Below are positions 8,342 to 17,964 of a stretch of DNA of 64,000 nt, piece after piece (the stretch's first letter is position 1; the number at the start of each line of letters is the position of its first letter). This stretch comes from Jatrophihabitans sp. GAS493 (GTDB lineage Bacteria > Actinomycetota > Actinomycetes > Mycobacteriales > Jatrophihabitantaceae), in contig NZ_LT907982.1 in assembly GCF_900230215.1 (NCBI RefSeq), positions 744,001-808,000 of the forward strand, written 5' to 3'. A program made the position numbers and the translations under genes. The notes beneath the pieces were generated by a model. The model did no database searches. It was not told where the DNA came from and saw only the letters and a list, made by a program, of their open reading frames with translations.

Positions 8342-8386
8342 GTCAACCTTCGGTTGACAACTCTGGATCGTCAACTTACGGTTGAC
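8342..8386 (+). promoter_or_regulatory. Leaderless promoter with two palindromic operators
   Basis: A near-ideal promoter, TTGACA (8354-8359), 17-base spacer and TACGGT (8377-8382), ends six bases before ATG 8389, so the mRNA is leaderless. Two inverted repeats lie on it: GTCAACCTTCGGTTGAC (8342-8358) covers the -35 box, and GTCAACTTACGGTTGAC (8370-8386) covers the -10 box and start point. Their centres are 28 bases apart. A dimeric repressor bound here would block RNA polymerase. The downstream protein has its own helix-turn-helix, so autoregulation is an obvious possibility. Confidence 0.7.
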
Positions 8387-8388
8387 GC

Positions 8389-9141
8389 ATGAGCACCTCA
8401 CCTGAGCAGCAACCGATCAAACTCGACGACCTGATCGAGCACGTCGTGGAGCAGCACCCTGGCGCCGACGACCTGGAACTTCTCTCCGAAGCGGTGGAGA
8501 CCTCGTCCCACCTGGGCGAGGTGGCCGATCACCTGATCGGGCACTTCGTCGACCGGGCCCGGCAAGCCGGCGCCTCCTGGACCGACATCGGTCAGCACAT
8601 GGGGGTGACCAAGCAGGCCGTCCAGAAGCGCTTTGTGGCCAAGGAGTCGGACGAACTTGATCACCCGAATCGGGGCCGCTGGAAGCGATTCACCCCGCGG
8701 GCTCGCAGCGTCATCACCCACACAACGGACGAGGCCCGCCGGCTGGGTAGCCGACAGGTCGGCAGCGAGCACATCCTGCTCGGTCTACTCGACGAACCGG
8801 ACGGCCTGGCCGCCTACTGCCTGATCGGACTCGGCGTGCCGCTGGAGAGGGTTCGGCAGGCCACCCTCGATGTGCTGCCACCAGCCAGCGAGCCGACCAC
8901 CGGGCGGGTCGGATTCGGCCGCGACGCCAAGAAGACGATGGAGCTCTCGGTACGGGAGGCCCTGAGAATGGGGCACAATTACATCGGCACCGAACACATC
9001 CTGCTCGGCCTGATGCGAGCGGAGTCGGACCCGGCGGCGCAGCTGCTGGCGGGCCTCGGCGTCACGCTGCCCAGGGCCGATGAGTGGGTGCGCGCCACCC
9101 TTGAGGCGCATCGGGCGTCTCTGCGCGACGTGACCGGCTGA
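8389..9141 (+). CDS. HTH plus Clp N-terminal repeat protein
   Basis: The 250-residue protein joins an N-terminal helical region with a helix-turn-helix-like segment (ARQAGASWTDIGQHMGVTKQ, about residues 58-78) to two Clp N-terminal repeats (about residues 105-165 and 178-240). The repeats share the motif H(I)LLGL seen in SEHILLGLLDEPDG and TEHILLGLMRAESD. There are no AAA+ Walker motifs, so it is not a ClpA or ClpC unfoldase. ClpN-only proteins of this kind may act as adaptors or stress sensors. The HTH and the double operator at its promoter suggest a self-controlled regulator; this is inference. Confidence 0.75.
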   Translation: MSTSPEQQPIKLDDLIEHVVEQHPGADDLELLSEAVETSSHLGEVADHLIGHFVDRARQAGASWTDIGQHMGVTKQAVQKRFVAKESDELDHPNRGRWKRFTPRARSVITHTTDEARRLGSRQVGSEHILLGLLDEPDGLAAYCLIGLGVPLERVRQATLDVLPPASEPTTGRVGFGRDAKKTMELSVREALRMGHNYIGTEHILLGLMRAESDPAAQLLAGLGVTLPRADEWVRATLEAHRASLRDVTG

Positions 9142-9233
9142 CCCGCGAACCAGCTGACGCGCGAACCGGCTGACACGCGACATTCACGCCAAGTCATTGC
9201 CAAGCGTCGCCTGCGGGCAGCAGAGTTATCAGC

Positions 9234-10646
9234 ATGACGACTGCGCGGCAGGCTCCCCCCGAATCGCAGACACGGGAGTACGGCGACCGGGTGGCGGCCG
9301 TCGAACCCGGCGGCGTGGAGTTCATCCCACTTGCCGAACGGCACGGCTCGCCGATTCAACTCCTCTGGACCTGGGCCTCTCCGAACATGGAGTTCGCCAC
9401 CGTATTCGTCGGTGTGCTGGCGGTGGCGGTCTTCGGGCTCAGCTTCTGGATGGCGACATTCGCGATCATTCTGGGCAGCGGACTCGGTGCGATCAGCCAG
9501 GGCGCGCTCTCCACCTGGGGCCCGCGGCACGGACTGGCGCAGATGGTGCTCGGCCGATCGGCCTTCGGATTCTTCGGCAACATCCTGCCGGCCGGACTCA
9601 TGTCGATCACCGCCGGCATCGGCTGGTTCGCCGTCAACAGCGTCAGCGGCGCCTACGCCATCAACACCCTGACCCACCTGCCCAAGAGCGCGTCGCTACT
9701 GCTGGTCGTCGCGGTCCAGATCGTCGTGGCCTTCTTCGGGCACAACCTCGTCCAGACGTTCGAACGCTTCGCCTTCCCCTTCCTGGCCGTCATCTTCCTG
9801 ATCAGCAGCGTCGACATTCTGAGCAAGTCCCATCTCTCAACCCCGGGCCATGGCGGCATTCCGACGCTCGGCGCCTTCCTCATCGAGGTCGGCGCCTCCT
9901 TCGGCTATGCGGCCGGCTGGAACCCCTACGCGTCTGACTACACCCGCTATCTGAAGCCCGACGTGAGTTCGAAGGCGGTCGGCCTCTACGCCGGCCTCGG
10001 AATCTTTCTCTCCTGCGCGATCCTGCAGATCGTCGGCGCCGCGTCGGTGACGATCACCGGCATCGACCCCAGCGGTACCCCGACGGCTCAATTCACCCAG
10101 GCGATGCCGACCGTCATTGCCGACCTGACGCTGCTGGCGATCGCGGTGGGTGCGGTATCGGCCAATGTGCTGAACATCTACTCCGGCACCATGTCATTCC
10201 TGGCCATGGGGTTCAACATCCCGTTCGCGCTGCGGCGAGCGATCATCGCCATCGTCTTCGGCGCGATCGGCTTGGCGGTTGCCTTCACCGGTCTGCACGA
10301 CGCCGGCGAGAAGTACGAGAACTTCCTGCTCATCATCGCGTACTGGATCGGGCCGTGGCTGGGCATCGTCTTCACCGACCGCTGGCTGCGACGGCGATCG
10401 CTGGATCAGCTCAACGCGATCGTCACCGACCGCCGCTTCCAGAACTGGTGCGGGCCGATCGCGATGCTGGTCGGCATCGTCGTCTCGGTCTGGCTCTTCT
10501 CCAACCAGACGAAGTATCTCGGTCCCGTACCTTCGCACTTCCCCTCCGTCGGCGACATCACCTTCGAAGTCGGCTTCGTGATCTCGGCGCTGCTGTACCT
10601 GGCACTCTTCAACCTCATGAAACCGAAGGCAGCTGTCGATGTCTGA
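9234..10646 (+). CDS. NCS1-family nucleobase permease (cytosine/purine)
   Basis: The 470-residue protein has about 12 membrane helices and the NCS1 pattern: LLWTWASPNMEFATVFVG near the first helix, GTRHGLAQM-like GPRHGLAQMVLGRSAFG, NSVSGAYAIN and AGWNPYASDYTRYLKP. NCS1 carriers import cytosine, purines, allantoin or hydantoins with protons or sodium. Its stop overlaps the start of a cytosine deaminase by eight bases, which makes cytosine the best guess for the substrate. The start at 9234 has no strong ribosome site. A CodB/Fcy2-type salvage pair is the simplest reading. Confidence 0.85.
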   Translation: MTTARQAPPESQTREYGDRVAAVEPGGVEFIPLAERHGSPIQLLWTWASPNMEFATVFVGVLAVAVFGLSFWMATFAIILGSGLGAISQGALSTWGPRHGLAQMVLGRSAFGFFGNILPAGLMSITAGIGWFAVNSVSGAYAINTLTHLPKSASLLLVVAVQIVVAFFGHNLVQTFERFAFPFLAVIFLISSVDILSKSHLSTPGHGGIPTLGAFLIEVGASFGYAAGWNPYASDYTRYLKPDVSSKAVGLYAGLGIFLSCAILQIVGAASVTITGIDPSGTPTAQFTQAMPTVIADLTLLAIAVGAVSANVLNIYSGTMSFLAMGFNIPFALRRAIIAIVFGAIGLAVAFTGLHDAGEKYENFLLIIAYWIGPWLGIVFTDRWLRRRSLDQLNAIVTDRRFQNWCGPIAMLVGIVVSVWLFSNQTKYLGPVPSHFPSVGDITFEVGFVISALLYLALFNLMKPKAAVDV

Positions 10647-11109
10647 ACCCGTGGCACTCGATTTCGACATCGCCTCCGGTTGGTTGCAGACGGCAGCGGA
10701 GGAGGCTCGCACCGGGATGGCGGAGGGCGGCATTCCCATCGGCGGCGCTCTCTACGGGGCCGACGGCTCCCTGCTGGGACGGGGGCGTAACCGCCGGGTT
10801 CAGGACGACGATCCATCCATGCACGGCGAGACCTCAGCGTTTCGCAACGCCGGCCGGCAGGCCACCTACCGCGGCACGACGATGGTGACGACGCTCTCCC
10901 CGTGCTGGTACTGCAGTGGGCTGATACGGCAGTTCGGGATCTCCCGCGTCGTCATCGGTGAGGCCCGCACGTTCTACGGCGGCCACGACTGGCTGGCCGC
11001 CAACGGGGTCGAGGTGCTGCTGCTGGACGATCCCGACTGCGTGACGATGATGACCGAGTTCATCGAGAAATACCCCCAGCTGTGGAACGAAGATATCGGT
11101 GTCGATTGA
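10639..11109 (+). CDS. Cytosine deaminase, yeast FCY1-type
   Basis: The 156-residue protein belongs to the CDA zinc deaminase fold, with the catalytic HGE (in SMHGETSAFRNAGR) and PCWYC zinc motif (TTLSPCWYCSGLI). Length, the start EGGIPIGGAL and the end WNEDIG match Saccharomyces Fcy1 much better than the bacterial amidohydrolase-type CodA. It should convert cytosine to uracil and ammonia. It overlaps the NCS1 permease gene by eight bases, so uptake and deamination are probably coupled. Activity on other small nitrogen heterocycles or guanine is possible but less likely. Confidence 0.85.
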   Translation: MSEPVALDFDIASGWLQTAAEEARTGMAEGGIPIGGALYGADGSLLGRGRNRRVQDDDPSMHGETSAFRNAGRQATYRGTTMVTTLSPCWYCSGLIRQFGISRVVIGEARTFYGGHDWLAANGVEVLLLDDPDCVTMMTEFIEKYPQLWNEDIGVD

Positions 11110-11121
11110 CGGGACGGATCC

Positions 11122-11664
11122 GTGCAGACCGAACGGCTGATCATGCGGAGCTGGCGCGACGGCGATCGTGAACCATTTGCCCGGATGAACGCCGACCCCG
11201 AGGTGATGCGGTACTTCCCGGCGTTGCTCACTCGGGCCGAGAGTGACGCCGCGGTCGACCGGATTCAGGCCTCGATAGACGAGAACGGCTTCGGAATGTG
11301 GGCCATCGAGCGCATCGACACGGGCGCGTTCATCGGTTTCGTCGGGCTGGCCATACCCCGCTTCGAGGCCCCTTTCACGCCCTGCGTCGAGGTGGGCTGG
11401 CGGCTAACCCCTGAAGCCTGGGGACAGGGCTACGCCACCGAGGCCGCGCGTCGCTCGCTGGAGGCCGGCTTTGAGGAGTTCGGGCTGGAGGAGATCATCA
11501 GCATGGCCGTGGTGAGCAACCTCGCGTCGCGCGCGGTGATGGAGCGGATCGGGATGACCCTGGACCCGGACGGGGACTTCGACCACCCGCTGGTCCCCGA
11601 CGGGCATCCGCTGCGCCGGCACGTTCTGTACCGAATCTCCCGGCCCGATCCCGCCGGCGGGTGA
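11122..11664 (+). CDS. GNAT acetyltransferase, RimJ/RimL-like
   Basis: The 180-residue protein (GTG start, 12 bases after the deaminase stop) has the GNAT fold: [20 protein letters not shown] at the N-terminus, the acetyl-CoA loop region [19 protein letters not shown] and [18 protein letters not shown], typical of the Acetyltransf_3 (RimJ/RimL) subgroup. It probably transfers an acetyl group to a protein N-terminus or a small amine. It is the last gene of the permease-deaminase unit and ends just before urease. Its substrate is unknown. Confidence 0.8.
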   Translation: MQTERLIMRSWRDGDREPFARMNADPEVMRYFPALLTRAESDAAVDRIQASIDENGFGMWAIERIDTGAFIGFVGLAIPRFEAPFTPCVEVGWRLTPEAWGQGYATEAARRSLEAGFEEFGLEEIISMAVVSNLASRAVMERIGMTLDPDGDFDHPLVPDGHPLRRHVLYRISRPDPAGG

Positions 11665-11710
11665 CCCGAATCGCGCCACCGCGATTTACCGGCCCGAAAT
11701 CGGGTTGGAA

Positions 11711-11716
11711 TACCGT
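11711..11716 (+). promoter_or_regulatory. Leaderless -10 box of the urease operon
   Basis: TACCGT ends six bases before the ureA ATG (11723), with no ribosome site in between. The spacing fits a leaderless transcript. The -35 region has no clear hexamer, which may mean activator-dependent expression; no operator is recognisable. Confidence 0.4.
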
Positions 11717-11722
11717 TTAGCC

Positions 11723-12021
<299 letters not shown>

Positions 12022-12025
<4 letters not shown>

Positions 12026-12351
12026 TCCCCGGCGAGGTCGTCCCGGTCGACGGCAACATCGAGCTCAACGCCGGGCGGGAGAAGAAGGTGATCACCGTGG
12101 AGAACTCCGGTGACCGCCCGATCCAGGTCGGCTCGCACTATCACTTCGCCGCGGCCAACCCAGCGCTGAGCTTCGATCGGGAGGCGGCCTGGGGCTTCCG
12201 GCTGGACATCCCGGCCGGTACGTCCGTGCGCTTCGAGCCGGGCATCACCCGGGAGGTCAACCTGGCCGCGCTGGCCGGCAACCGGATCGTCCCCGGGCTG
12301 CGTCTCGAGTCCGCCGGCCCGCTTGACCGAAGGGTGACAACTCATGAGTGA
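12022..12351 (+). CDS. ureB: Urease beta subunit
   Basis: The 109-residue protein starts [19 protein letters not shown] and contains [21 protein letters not shown]-type sequence, then [19 protein letters not shown] and GNRIVPGL, the standard urease beta pattern. It stabilises the active-site-bearing alpha subunit. Start and stop both overlap neighbours (ATGA with ureA, eight bases with ureC), which indicates translational coupling and fixed subunit ratios. Confidence 0.95.
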
Positions 12352-14068
12352 GATTTCTCGGGCTCGCTACGCGGCGCTCTACGGCCCGACGGTGGGTGAT
12401 CGGGTGCGGCTGGCCGACACCGATCTCTTCATCGAGGTCACCGAGGATCGGGCCGGCGGCCCGGGCGGCCGGGCCGGCGACGAGGCCCTCTTCGGCGGCG
12501 GCAAGGTGATCCGCGAGTCGATGGGGCAGTCCGTCGCCACCCGAGCCGACGGGACGCCCGACCTGGTGATCACCGGCGTCGTCGTCCTCGACCACTGGGG
12601 CATCATCAAGGCCGACGTCGGCGTCCGCGACGGGCGCATCGTCGCCCTCGGCAAGGCCGGCAACCCGGACACGATGGACGGCGTGACGCCGGAACTGGTG
12701 ATCGGCCCGTCGACGGAAGTGATCGCCGGCAACGGCATGATCCTCACCGCCGGCGGCGTCGACAGTCACGTCCACCTCATCGCCCCGCAGCAGATCCCGG
12801 TCGCCATCGCGGCCGGCATCACCACGCTGATCGGCGGCGGGGTCGGCCCGGCCGACTCGACCAAGGCGACCACCGTCACCTCGGGCTCATTCTGGCTCGA
12901 GGCGATGATGCAGTCGCTCACCGAGTGGCCGATCAACGTCGTGCTCCTCGGCAAGGGGAACACCGTCTCCCGGGAGGGTCTCTGGGAGCAGTTGCGGGCC
13001 GGAGCCGCCGGCTTCAAGCTGCACGAAGACTGGGGCACCACCCCGGCCGCCATCGACGCCTGCCTGAGCGTCGGCCTGGCCGCGGGGGTGCAGACCGCGA
13101 TCCACACCGACACGCTGAACGAGGCCGGATACCTCGAGTCCACCCTGGCCGCCATCGACGGCCGCCCAATCCACACATACCACACCGAGGGGGCCGGCGG
13201 CGGGCACGCACCGGACATCATCCGGGTTGCCGCACACGCGAATGTGCTGCCTTCCTCGACCAATCCGACCCGGCCGTACACGCAGAACACGCTGCATGAG
13301 CACCTCGACATGCTGATGGTCTGCCACCACCTGAAATCCTCCATCCCCGAAGACCTCGCCTTCGCCGAGTCGCGGATCCGTCCGTCGACGATGGCCGCCG
13401 AGGATGTGCTGCACGACCTCGGCGCGATCTCGATGATCGGCTCCGACTCACAGGCGATGGGGCGCATCGGTGAGACGATCATCCGCACCTGGCAGACCGC
13501 GCATGTCATGAAGCAGCGCCGCGGATCGTTGCCGGGCGACACGGTCGCCGACAACCAGCGGGCTCAGCGCTACGTCGCCAAGTACACGATCGCGCCGGCC
13601 GTGGCCCACGGCCTGGACGGCGAGATCGGCTCCGTCGAGGTCGGGAAGCTGGCCGACCTGGTGCTCTGGGAGCCCGCATTCTTCGGGGTTTCGCCGCATC
13701 TCGTGCTGAAGTCGGGGGTGATCGCGTGGGCCAACATGGGTGACGCCAACGCCTCCATCCCCACTCCGCAGCCGCAGCTGCCCCGGCCGATGTTCGGTGC
13801 CTTCGGCGGGCTGGCCGCGCGCCTCGGGCTGCAGTTCGTCTCGCCCCTCTCGCTGGAGAGCGGCCTGCCCGAACGCTGGAACAGCGATCGCCCACTCGTC
13901 CCGACCCTCGACATCGCCGCTCGCACGAAGGCGGACATGCCGCAGAACACGGCACTTCCGAGGATCGATGTCGATGCTGACACCTTCGAGGTGCGCGTCG
14001 ACGGAGAGCTCATCGAACCCCAACCGGCGACCGAACTGCCGATGGCCCAACGCTATTTCCTCTTCTGA
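12344..14068 (+). CDS. ureC: Urease alpha (catalytic) subunit
   Basis: The 574-residue catalytic subunit hydrolyses urea to ammonia and carbamate at a dinuclear nickel site. Visible ligands are VDSHVHLI (two His), the carbamylated lysine in [20 protein letters not shown] and the later His of [13 protein letters not shown], with the mobile-flap MVCHHL carrying the flap cysteine and catalytic His, and GSDSQAMGR (Asp ligand). Length is exactly as expected. In this genome it should consume the urea released by allantoicase and ureidoglycolate breakdown. Confidence 0.97.
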   Translation: MSEISRARYAALYGPTVGDRVRLADTDLFIEVTEDRAGGPGGRAGDEALFGGGKVIRESMGQSVATRADGTPDLVITGVVVLDHWGIIKADVGVRDGRIVALGKAGNPDTMDGVTPELVIGPSTEVIAGNGMILTAGGVDSHVHLIAPQQIPVAIAAGITTLIGGGVGPADSTKATTVTSGSFWLEAMMQSLTEWPINVVLLGKGNTVSREGLWEQLRAGAAGFKLHEDWGTTPAAIDACLSVGLAAGVQTAIHTDTLNEAGYLESTLAAIDGRPIHTYHTEGAGGGHAPDIIRVAAHANVLPSSTNPTRPYTQNTLHEHLDMLMVCHHLKSSIPEDLAFAESRIRPSTMAAEDVLHDLGAISMIGSDSQAMGRIGETIIRTWQTAHVMKQRRGSLPGDTVADNQRAQRYVAKYTIAPAVAHGLDGEIGSVEVGKLADLVLWEPAFFGVSPHLVLKSGVIAWANMGDANASIPTPQPQLPRPMFGAFGGLAARLGLQFVSPLSLESGLPERWNSDRPLVPTLDIAARTKADMPQNTALPRIDVDADTFEVRVDGELIEPQPATELPMAQRYFLF

Positions 14069-14772
14069 TGGCGCTACGTTCCGAACCCGGCCCGGTGGAG
14101 GTGTCGGCTCGCCTGCTCCTCCTGCTGGACTCCCGCTCACCGGCCGGGTCGCACTCGCACTCGGGCGGCATGGAGGCGGCCATCGGTGCCGGCTTCGTCA
14201 CCGATCTGGCATCGGTGCAGGAGTTCGCGGCCGCTCGACTGCGCACCGCGGGGCGGGTCGCCGCGGCCTTCGCCGCCGCGGCCTGCCAAGCCTGGCTGGA
14301 CGGCGCTACGCCCGAGGAGTGGCTCGAACTGGACCGTGAGTTCAGTGCGCGCACCCCGTCCGAGGCGCTGCGAAAGGCCTCCCGTTCGCTGGGCAGCGGG
14401 CTGCGGCGGCTGGTCCAGGCCACTGTTCCCGAAGCCGATCTGCGCACCCCCTGGCAACTGGTCGGGACGCCGCACCAGCCGCTGGTCCTCGGCGCCGGGT
14501 GCGCGCTGGCCGGCGGTACGCCGCTGATGGCCGCACGGGCGGCGGCGCTGGGCACCTGCACCGCACCGGCGTCGGCGGCGATCAGACTCCTCGGCTTCGA
14601 CCCGTACGCGATCCACAGCATCACCGCCGGCCTCTCCGAGGAGATCGAGCTGACCGCACTCGGTGCGCTCGAATACTCCGCACCGGCCGATCTACCCGCC
14701 GACTCCGCCCCCGCCATCGACCTGCTGGCCGAGGTCCATTCCATTGAGGAGATGCGTCTCTTTGCCTCGTAA
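14068..14772 (+). CDS. ureF: Urease accessory protein UreF
   Basis: The 234-residue all-helical protein begins [21 protein letters not shown] after a short leader, followed by [10 protein letters not shown] and, late, GSGLRRLV and a C-terminal helix. UreF joins UreD and UreG on apo-urease and controls GTP-dependent nickel insertion. The start overlaps the ureC stop by one base. Length and order (ureABCFGD) are typical of actinobacteria. Confidence 0.9.
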   Translation: MALRSEPGPVEVSARLLLLLDSRSPAGSHSHSGGMEAAIGAGFVTDLASVQEFAAARLRTAGRVAAAFAAAACQAWLDGATPEEWLELDREFSARTPSEALRKASRSLGSGLRRLVQATVPEADLRTPWQLVGTPHQPLVLGAGCALAGGTPLMAARAAALGTCTAPASAAIRLLGFDPYAIHSITAGLSEEIELTALGALEYSAPADLPADSAPAIDLLAEVHSIEEMRLFAS

Positions 14773-15469
14773 CTCGCGAGCGTTTGCCCCGCCGACAGCA
14801 CCGCGGCATAACGACGGCACCACCCACGGTCATCAGTTCAGCGATCCGCCGGGGGGAGGCAGCCTGGTCGCTGCGATCCCCCGTATCGGTATCGGTGGCC
14901 CGGTCGGCAGTGGCAAGACCGCTCTGGTCGCTGCGCTCTGTCGGGCGCTCAGCACCGAGTTGAAGATTGCCGTCGTCACCAACGACATCTACACCGAGGA
15001 AGATGCCGAGTTTCTCAGGCGGTCCGGCGTGCTGCCGGCCGAGCGGATTCGGGCCGTGCAGACCGGCGCCTGCCCGCATACCGCGATCCGCGACGACATC
15101 TCGGCCAACCTGGACGCGGTCGAGCAGCTGGAGCAGGAGTACCCCGACCTCGACCTGATCCTGGTTGAGAGCGGCGGGGACAACTTGACGGCGACCTTCT
15201 CCTACGGGCTGATCCACAAGCAGATCTTCGTGATCGACGTGGCCGGCGGCGACAAGGTTCCCCGCAAGGGTGGCCCTGGTGTCACCCGCTCCGACCTGCT
15301 GGTCATCAACAAGACGGACCTTGCTCCGCTGGTTGGCGCCGATCTGAGCGTGATGGACCGCGACGCCACCGCGGTCCGCGCCGGACGGCCGGTGCTCTTC
15401 ACCTCGATCGCGGCTGACCCGGGGGCCGGTGAGGTCGCCGACTGGGTACGCAAGGTCGCGGCTGGATGA
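14762..15469 (+). CDS. ureG: Urease accessory GTPase UreG
   Basis: The SIMIBI-class GTPase has the P-loop [29 protein letters not shown], the metal site CPH in [12 protein letters not shown] and the specificity motif NKTDLA. It powers delivery of nickel to urease. I place the start at TTG 14762, ten bases after GAGGAG (14746-14751), overlapping ureF by 11 bases and giving 235 residues. The frame stays open upstream but has no family support there. A modestly His-containing N-terminus ([11 protein letters not shown]) may bind metal. Confidence 0.9.
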   Translation: MPRNSRAFAPPTAPRHNDGTTHGHQFSDPPGGGSLVAAIPRIGIGGPVGSGKTALVAALCRALSTELKIAVVTNDIYTEEDAEFLRRSGVLPAERIRAVQTGACPHTAIRDDISANLDAVEQLEQEYPDLDLILVESGGDNLTATFSYGLIHKQIFVIDVAGGDKVPRKGGPGVTRSDLLVINKTDLAPLVGADLSVMDRDATAVRAGRPVLFTSIAADPGAGEVADWVRKVAAG

Positions 15470-16170
15470 GCGCCGCGCTGGCCACTGCGGACCGGACGCT
15501 GCAGGCCGCTGCCTCCGCGACAGTAGCCGCCGGTGGGCGACTCATCGACGTGGTGTCGGCTCCGCCGCTCACGCTGCGTCGGGTCTTCTCGGAGGAGCCC
15601 GACGTCTGCGCACTCTGCCTGGTCGGATCAGCGGCCGGGCCGCTGCCCGGTGACAATCTCCTGCTGTCACTGGAGATTGGTGACGGGGCGCGGGCGTCGC
15701 TGATCGCCGCCGGCGCCACCATCGCGCAGGGTCGGGCCGCCTCGTCACCCCGCCCGGCGTCGGTGCGAACCCTGGTCACCCTTGGAGAGGCGGCTGCGCT
15801 CGACGCCGACCCAGGGGCGTTGATCGTCTGTGCCGGAAGTCAGGTCGACGTGACTCTGGAGATCGACCTGGAGCCGACGTCGACGCTGATCTGGCGTGAA
15901 TTGCTGGTACTTGGACGCTCAGGAGAACCGGCGGGATCGGCCACCCTGCGCTGGAACGTGACCCGGGGCGGCGAGCCGCTGCTACGTCAGTTCCTCGATC
16001 TCTCCGACCCTCGGCTACTCGTCTGGCCCGGGATGCTGGCCGGTCAACGAACCGTGCTGACCGAACTGCGGGTCGGCCCGGACGTGGTGGCCGAGACGTT
16101 CGTCCACTCGGCCACCGACGTGACGCAGAGGGTCGCCGATCGGGCGACCCTCCGCACCACACTCGGTTGA
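15466..16170 (+). CDS. ureD: Urease accessory protein UreD/UreH
   Basis: The 234-residue protein follows ureG with a four-base overlap and shows the diffuse UreD pattern: [21 protein letters not shown], then [15 protein letters not shown] and the C-terminal region [20 protein letters not shown]. UreD is the scaffold that binds apo-urease and recruits UreF and UreG. It is a little shorter than enterobacterial UreD, as is usual in actinobacteria. It ends four bases before the convergent hydrolase gene; no terminator hairpin is visible there. Confidence 0.88.
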   Translation: MSAALATADRTLQAAASATVAAGGRLIDVVSAPPLTLRRVFSEEPDVCALCLVGSAAGPLPGDNLLLSLEIGDGARASLIAAGATIAQGRAASSPRPASVRTLVTLGEAAALDADPGALIVCAGSQVDVTLEIDLEPTSTLIWRELLVLGRSGEPAGSATLRWNVTRGGEPLLRQFLDLSDPRLLVWPGMLAGQRTVLTELRVGPDVVAETFVHSATDVTQRVADRATLRTTLG

Positions 16171-16173
16171 CTC

Positions 16174-17736
16174 CTAGCTGGCGGCCCCCACCGGGGCGGT
16201 CGGCAGGTTGAGTGATGCCGAGATGGAGACCGCGCCTAGCGACTGCTGGGCATAGAAGAGCCCCGATGAGTCGGTCAATTGCAGCACAACCTTGCTCGAC
16301 GGGTCGAATCGCCACGGGTTGATGTTCAGCGCAACGGTGGTGCTGTGGCTACCGCCGTCGAGGATGAGCGGGAAGGCGGTCCCCTGGTCGTCCAGGATGT
16401 TGCCGGTGGTCGTGTCCAGCAGTTGCGCGACGACGGCGGTCGACTTCTTGGTCGCCAGTCCCCGGTAGTTCAGCGTGAGCGTTCCGGCGGTCACCGACTC
16501 CACCGGCGAAGTCGGTGCCTTCACCGCGATGTTGATGGCATTGGAGGCCTTGCCGGCCGCGATGAGCCCGCCGCTGCTGCTGAACGGGCCGACGCCGAGA
16601 GTCCCGCTGCCGGATGCCGTCACCGACGTGCTCGCCCCCGGTGGATAGTCGGCCTCGGAGTGCCAGCTGCCCGACTGGTCGATCCACTGGAATGGGGCAC
16701 CGGTCGAGATGTCCTGCTTCTTCAGGTACTTGTCCAGGAAGGCCAACTCCAGCGTCGTCGTGTAGGTGGAGGGTCCTGGGTTGTTGTTGCAGATCCCGTG
16801 CCCGCCGCAGTACCAGACCATCTGCACGGGCGTGCCGGCCGACTTGAGCGCGCTGTAGGTGAGGATGTCACCGTCGAGCGGGAAGAGCGTGTCACCGGTG
16901 CCGGCCAGTAGCAGCGTCGGGGCGGTGATCTGCCCCATCACCGGGCCGGGGCTGGCCGCGTTGCCGTAGGCGATCTCGGCCGCGGTGACGTTGCCGTTGC
17001 CGACCGACTTGCAGAGGTTGGTCACCTCGGTGTCGTACTTGGCGCCGACGAGGTTGCCGGTCAGGCAGAGGAGATTCCCCCAACCCGCCTTGATGATCTG
17101 ATTCGCGTAGACGCTGTGCACCAGGTCGAACCAGGACATGTTCGGCTCGATGGCGTCGATGCGGTGGTCGAAGGCGGCCGCCGAGAGTTGCACTCCGCCG
17201 CCGTAACTGAGGCCGGTCATGCCGACCAGCGGGTCGTTCGGCCCGTCGAGCTGCACCCCGGGCTGGGTGGCGACCCAGTTGATGATGGCGCTGACATCGC
17301 GACCCTCGACGCTCGGGCTGTCCAGGCTGGTCGCGCCGCCGGAGCCGAACCAGCCCCGGTTGTTCCAGGTGACGACGTTGTAGCCGTGGGCGGTGAGCGT
17401 CGCCGGCCCGACCAGCTCACCGTCGATGTGGAAGGAGCCAATACCGGCGTTGGTGATGTTCACCGTGTCCGGGCCGTAGGCGGGCAGCCCCCAGGCCGAG
17501 GGCTCCAGCACGGTGGGGGCGGTCTGCCCGGCCGTTAGCCCCTGGGCCGGGTAGAAGTTGGTGACGATATTCGTACCGTCGAAGGACTTGATGCCGACGT
17601 TGCTCTGCTTCGGGATGGCCAGCCCGACGGCGCCGGCTCCCGACTCGGCGGCGATGGACACCGCAGCGACTGCGCCCACCAGAGCCACTGCCCCAGTTGC
17701 CGCGACCCATCTCTTACGAACCTTGCGTTGGCGCAT
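16174..17736 (-). CDS. Secreted CocE/S15-type alpha/beta hydrolase
   Basis: The 520-residue protein has a basic start and hydrophobic stretch ending near AAESGAGAVG (signal peptide). The catalytic domain (about residues 45-350) contains WNNRGWFGSGG, the nucleophile elbow GLSYGGG, an Asp in LLLAGTGDTLFP and a His in YCGGHGICN, so a Ser-Asp-His triad is complete. The C-terminal third is beta-rich, like the jelly-roll of X-Pro dipeptidyl peptidase (S15)/CocE proteins. It is probably an exported esterase or peptidase of unknown substrate. A GGGGAG ribosome site lies four bases before ATG 17736. Confidence 0.8.
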   Translation of the reverse strand: MRQRKVRKRWVAATGAVALVGAVAAVSIAAESGAGAVGLAIPKQSNVGIKSFDGTNIVTNFYPAQGLTAGQTAPTVLEPSAWGLPAYGPDTVNITNAGIGSFHIDGELVGPATLTAHGYNVVTWNNRGWFGSGGATSLDSPSVEGRDVSAIINWVATQPGVQLDGPNDPLVGMTGLSYGGGVQLSAAAFDHRIDAIEPNMSWFDLVHSVYANQIIKAGWGNLLCLTGNLVGAKYDTEVTNLCKSVGNGNVTAAEIAYGNAASPGPVMGQITAPTLLLAGTGDTLFPLDGDILTYSALKSAGTPVQMVWYCGGHGICNNNPGPSTYTTTLELAFLDKYLKKQDISTGAPFQWIDQSGSWHSEADYPPGASTSVTASGSGTLGVGPFSSSGGLIAAGKASNAINIAVKAPTSPVESVTAGTLTLNYRGLATKKSTAVVAQLLDTTTGNILDDQGTAFPLILDGGSHSTTVALNINPWRFDPSSKVVLQLTDSSGLFYAQQSLGAVSISASLNLPTAPVGAAS

Positions 17737-17880
17737 TTGTCTCCCCAGATTTGGTTGCGCGGTACTCAGCGGCGGAAGCGGTTTCGGTTACCCGTGGGTA
17801 ATTCAGGGCAACGTTCGCATCAAGCTGTGAGTTTGGCAACCCGCAAAAACCCGGCAAACCAGGTGAATCTGGCGCCAATC

Positions 17881-17909
17881 TTGACAAGATTGCCTGCCGT
17901 GTCTAGGTC
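17881..17909 (+). promoter_or_regulatory. Orphan promoter-like sequence facing an opposite-strand gene
   Basis: TTGACA (17881-17886), 17 bases and TAGGTC (17904-17909) resemble a promoter reading rightward. The next gene in that direction is the 3' end of a minus-strand dehydrogenase, so a transcript would be antisense or very short. The -10 lacks the final T. The rest of the 228-base gap (17737-17964) holds only the ribosome site of the hydrolase gene. Confidence 0.25.
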
Positions 17910-17964
17910 GTATTTGGTCGACTGCGGAGATCCGCAGCCCTGCCCGGTACGGGGTTAGTACGGG

